Below, piece by piece: positions 61,812-64,000 of a stretch of DNA of 64,000 bases (positions are counted from its first letter, which is position 1; each line of letters begins with the position of its first letter). The position numbers were made by a program, and so were the translations under genes. The stretch comes from Variovorax sp. IB41 (GTDB taxonomy: Bacteria > Pseudomonadota > Gammaproteobacteria > Burkholderiales > Burkholderiaceae_C): the NCBI RefSeq assembly GCF_016405905.1, contig NZ_JAEFCB010000010.1, positions 124,001 through 188,000 of the forward strand, given 5' to 3'. The notes below the pieces were generated by a model, which was not told the origin of the DNA, did not search any database, and saw nothing but the letters and a program-made list of their open reading frames with translations.

Positions 61812-62765
61812 CTATCCCCTTTTAGGTGCCCGCTTCACTGAAGACACGGCCGAGCGGCCCAGCACCTCGCGCACGCGCTTCAAGTCCGCATCCAGCTGGA
61901 TGCGCATCACGCGCAGCAGCTCCTTGGCGTTGTCCGACAGCGGCATGCCGGGCCGAAAGACCAGAAGCGAGGTGGCCGGAATGTCGAACACCATCGGCTT
62001 GAGCAGCAGGCCGCGCGAGATGTAGTCCAGCGCCATCACCGGATGCGCCATGCCCATGCCCACGCCCTGCAGCGCGAATTCGCACACCGAGATGGAGTAG
62101 GGCGTCTCGATCACCGGCCGCAAGGTCTTGCCTTCCTCGGCCAGCGCCTGGTCGAGCGCGCGGCGGCCCACGTCTTCGGGGTTGAGCGCGATGAAGGGGT
62201 GGCTCGCCAGGTCGTCGGCGTCCAGGATCTTCTTGCGCGCGAGCGGGTGCTTCGCGTTCATCACGATGACGCCGCACACCGCGGCGAACGGCGAGTGCTC
62301 CAGGCCCGTGACCGAGAGCTCCTCGGCCATGAGCCCGAAGTCCAGCTGGCCGGCCGACACCTGCTGGTAGACCTCGCGCGAGCTCATGACCTGGAACGAC
62401 AGCTGGATCTGCCGCTCGTGCAGCCCGAACGCGGCGATCGCGCGCGGCATGAAGCCGGTGCCCAGCGCGGGCAGCGAGCCGATGGCCAGCCGCCCCAGGC
62501 CGAAGGACTTCAAGCTGCGGATGCGGTGCTCGATCATCTCCAGGCCGGTGAAGTAGCGGTCCACCTCGACCATGAGCGCGAGCGCCTCCTGCGTGGGCAC
62601 CAGGCGTCCGCGCACCCGCTCGAACAGGCGCAGTTCGCAGGCGGTCTCGAACTTGCGCAGCGACTGGCTCACCGCGGGCTGAGACACCCCCAGCAGGTTG
62701 GCCGCCTGGCTGGTCGTGCCGGCGCGCATGACCGCGCGGAACACCTCGATGTCGCGTTTTTCCAT
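61812..62765 (-). CDS. LysR-family transcriptional regulator
   Basis: A 317-residue regulator. MEKRDIEVFRAVMRAGTTSQ and AANLLGVSQPAVSQSLRKFE form the LysR helix-turn-helix; the rest is a two-lobed effector domain (GRLAIGSLPALGTGFMPRAI, GQLDFGLMAEELS). ATG 62765 lies three bases from a T-N11-A box, so it is probably autoregulated. It is divergent from the MetC-like gene. The box shared with the binding-protein operon suggests it controls both sides. The effector is unknown. Confidence 0.9.
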   Translation of the reverse strand: MEKRDIEVFRAVMRAGTTSQAANLLGVSQPAVSQSLRKFETACELRLFERVRGRLVPTQEALALMVEVDRYFTGLEMIEHRIRSLKSFGLGRLAIGSLPALGTGFMPRAIAAFGLHERQIQLSFQVMSSREVYQQVSAGQLDFGLMAEELSVTGLEHSPFAAVCGVIVMNAKHPLARKKILDADDLASHPFIALNPEDVGRRALDQALAEEGKTLRPVIETPYSISVCEFALQGVGMGMAHPVMALDYISRGLLLKPMVFDIPATSLLVFRPGMPLSDNAKELLRVMRIQLDADLKRVREVLGRSAVSSVKRAPKRG

Positions 62766-62767
62766 CC

Positions 62768-62782
62768 ATAACCTCTGCTTAT
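62768..62782. promoter_or_regulatory. LysR-type T-N11-A box between the LysR gene and the MetC-like gene
   Basis: ATAACCTCTGCTTAT, matching the box at 61778 in 13 of 15 bases. It adjoins the LysR start and lies about 100 bp upstream of the MetC-like gene. It suits an autorepressed LysR that activates the divergent gene. Confidence 0.65.
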
Positions 62783-62877
62783 TGAGCGACTCTTGCAGCC
62801 TGTTGAGCCGATAGGGCGGAAGGCGAATACTTCCATGGCACCGGTCGCGGACCACCTAACCTGAACGAATAGCATAA

Positions 62878-64000
62878 ATGCAATCTATAGACCCAACTAA
62901 TGTGGCGTTCGAGAGCCTTTCGCCCCCGGTGATGCGCGGCTCCACGGTGGTGTTCGACACCTTCGCCGACTTCGTGAACCGCAAGAGCCGCCAGCCCGAC
63001 GGCTTCAGCTACGGCATCACCGGCACGCCCACGGCGCGCGGGCTCGAGCGCAGGATCGCCGAGCTCGAAGGCGGGCGGCACTGCGTGGTCACGCCCTCGG
63101 GGCAGTCCGCGCTCATGACCACGGTGATGGGCTTCGTGCGGGGCGGCGAGCACCTTTTGGTGTCGGCCGCCTGCTACGGGGCGCTCAAGACCTTCGCGCA
63201 GAAATGGCTCGCCGCGATGAATGTCGACGTGGAGTTCTATCCGCCGGCCATCGGCGCGGAGATCGAGGCGCTCATCCGCCCGAACACGCGGATGATCTGC
63301 ATGGAATCGCCCGGCACCGTGACCATGGAGATGCAGGACACGCCCGCCATCGCGGCCGTGGCCCGGCGCCACGGCGTGCTCACGATGATGGACAACACCT
63401 GGGCGAGCCCGCTCGGGTTCCAGCCGCTCGCGAACGGGGTGGATTTCAGCATCGAGGCGGCGACCAAGTTCATGGGCGGGCACTCCGACCTCCTGATGGG
63501 CAGCATCAGCACGAACGACCACGCGCACTACGAGGTGCTGCGCGAAACGCAGAGCATCCTGGGCCAGCAGGTGAGCCCCGACGACTGCTTCCTGGTGCTG
63601 CGCGGGCTGGAGACGCTCAAGGTGCGGCTGGCCGCGCAGAGCGCCTCGACGCTGCACATCGCGCAATGGCTGCAGGCGCAGCCGGCCGTCGAGCGCCTCC
63701 TGTACCCACCACTCGAATCGGACCCGGGCCACGCGCTGTGGAAGCGCGACTTCCGCACCAACGGGTGCCTCTTCTCGCTGGTGCTCAAGCCCGCGCCCGA
63801 AGGCGCGTTCCACGGCTTCTTCGATGCGCTGCGGCACTTCGTCATCGGCGCGAGCTGGGGCGGCGTGCACAGCCTGGCCGCGTACTACCCCGCGGCGCTG
63901 CAGGCCGACCGCGTCTTCCCGGCCACCGACCAGCCAGTGGTGCGGCTGTCGATCGGGCTGGAAGACACGGACGATCTGATCGCCGATCTGAAGGCCGCGC
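62878..64000 (+). CDS. Cystathionine beta-lyase-like PLP enzyme, C-terminus cut off
   Basis: The open frame from ATG 62878 runs to the window edge without a stop (374 codons seen). It is a gamma-family PLP enzyme. GSTVVFDTFADFVNRKSRQP opens the MetC/MetB fold, YGITGTPTARGLERRIAELE follows, MDNTWASP holds the cofactor aspartate, and AATKFMGGHSDLLMG has the Schiff-base Lys197. SIGLEDTDDLIADLK lies near the expected C-terminus, so only a short tail is missing. MetC converts cystathionine to homocysteine. The enzyme could also cleave other thio-amino acids, as its LysR-linked setting suggests. Confidence 0.9.
   Translation, partial: MQSIDPTNVAFESLSPPVMRGSTVVFDTFADFVNRKSRQPDGFSYGITGTPTARGLERRIAELEGGRHCVVTPSGQSALMTTVMGFVRGGEHLLVSAACYGALKTFAQKWLAAMNVDVEFYPPAIGAEIEALIRPNTRMICMESPGTVTMEMQDTPAIAAVARRHGVLTMMDNTWASPLGFQPLANGVDFSIEAATKFMGGHSDLLMGSISTNDHAHYEVLRETQSILGQQVSPDDCFLVLRGLETLKVRLAAQSASTLHIAQWLQAQPAVERLLYPPLESDPGHALWKRDFRTNGCLFSLVLKPAPEGAFHGFFDALRHFVIGASWGGVHSLAAYYPAALQADRVFPATDQPVVRLSIGLEDTDDLIADLKAA

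Overview
The window is a GC-rich chromosomal segment, very probably from Variovorax or a close relative in the Comamonadaceae (Betaproteobacteria). This is inferred from high G+C (well over 60% by eye), tightly packed genes with ATGA overlaps, an Anbu-type proteasome homologue, an RND mdtABC-type pump, and dispersed repeats of a kind I associate with such genomes. The species is inferred, not proven. No rRNA, tRNA, CRISPR array, transposase or origin was seen.

Layout. 1-7.4 kb: tail of a LytTR regulator, an ammonium transporter, an exported metallo-beta-lactamase-fold hydrolase, an AstE/aspartoacylase-like deacylase, a DoxX-like protein, a membrane-anchored Mrr-type nuclease, a lone nucleotidyltransferase, an M23 peptidase with a duplicated 3' tail, and rluE. 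7.7-14.2 kb: two small exported proteins, glnS, and a five-gene minus-strand operon (membrane protein, fatty acid hydroxylase, 2TM protein, LytS-like kinase, LytTR regulator). 14.5-24.8 kb: an mdtABC-type efflux operon plus an outer membrane factor. It is interrupted by a roughly 770-bp inverted-repeat element and carries a REP-like hairpin inside the outer membrane factor coding sequence. 25-29.5 kb: an RpiR regulator facing an aminotransferase, amino-acid-binding protein and racemase set, with three phased operator-like sites. 30.5-41.8 kb: uppP, a two-component pair, MOSC protein, Anbu with an alpha/beta hydrolase, mutS, a HigBA-like toxin-antitoxin pair and corA. 41.9-47.3 kb: MarR/EmrB-type exporter, a YqjI/YqjH-like metal-responsive pair and a TetX-like monooxygenase opposite a second MarR.

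48.5-51.0 kb is the most unusual part: an AT-rich three-gene operon on the minus strand. It encodes a 70-residue candidate precursor peptide, a radical SAM/SPASM peptide maturase, and a protein with weak resemblance to LpxL-type acyltransferases. I read it as a horizontally acquired RiPP (ribosomally made, modified peptide) cluster that I cannot match to a named family. It has no transporter or protease of its own.

51.1-64 kb: a TDT/SLAC1-type transporter, an ESPR-type autotransporter, a two-component system whose kinase lacks an ordinary start codon before its signal peptide, and an AstE-like deacylase with two tandem amino-acid-binding proteins. A LysR regulator lies next to these, divergent from a MetC-like lyase that runs off the window. 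Two nearly identical 15-bp LysR-type boxes suggest that the last two units are co-regulated.
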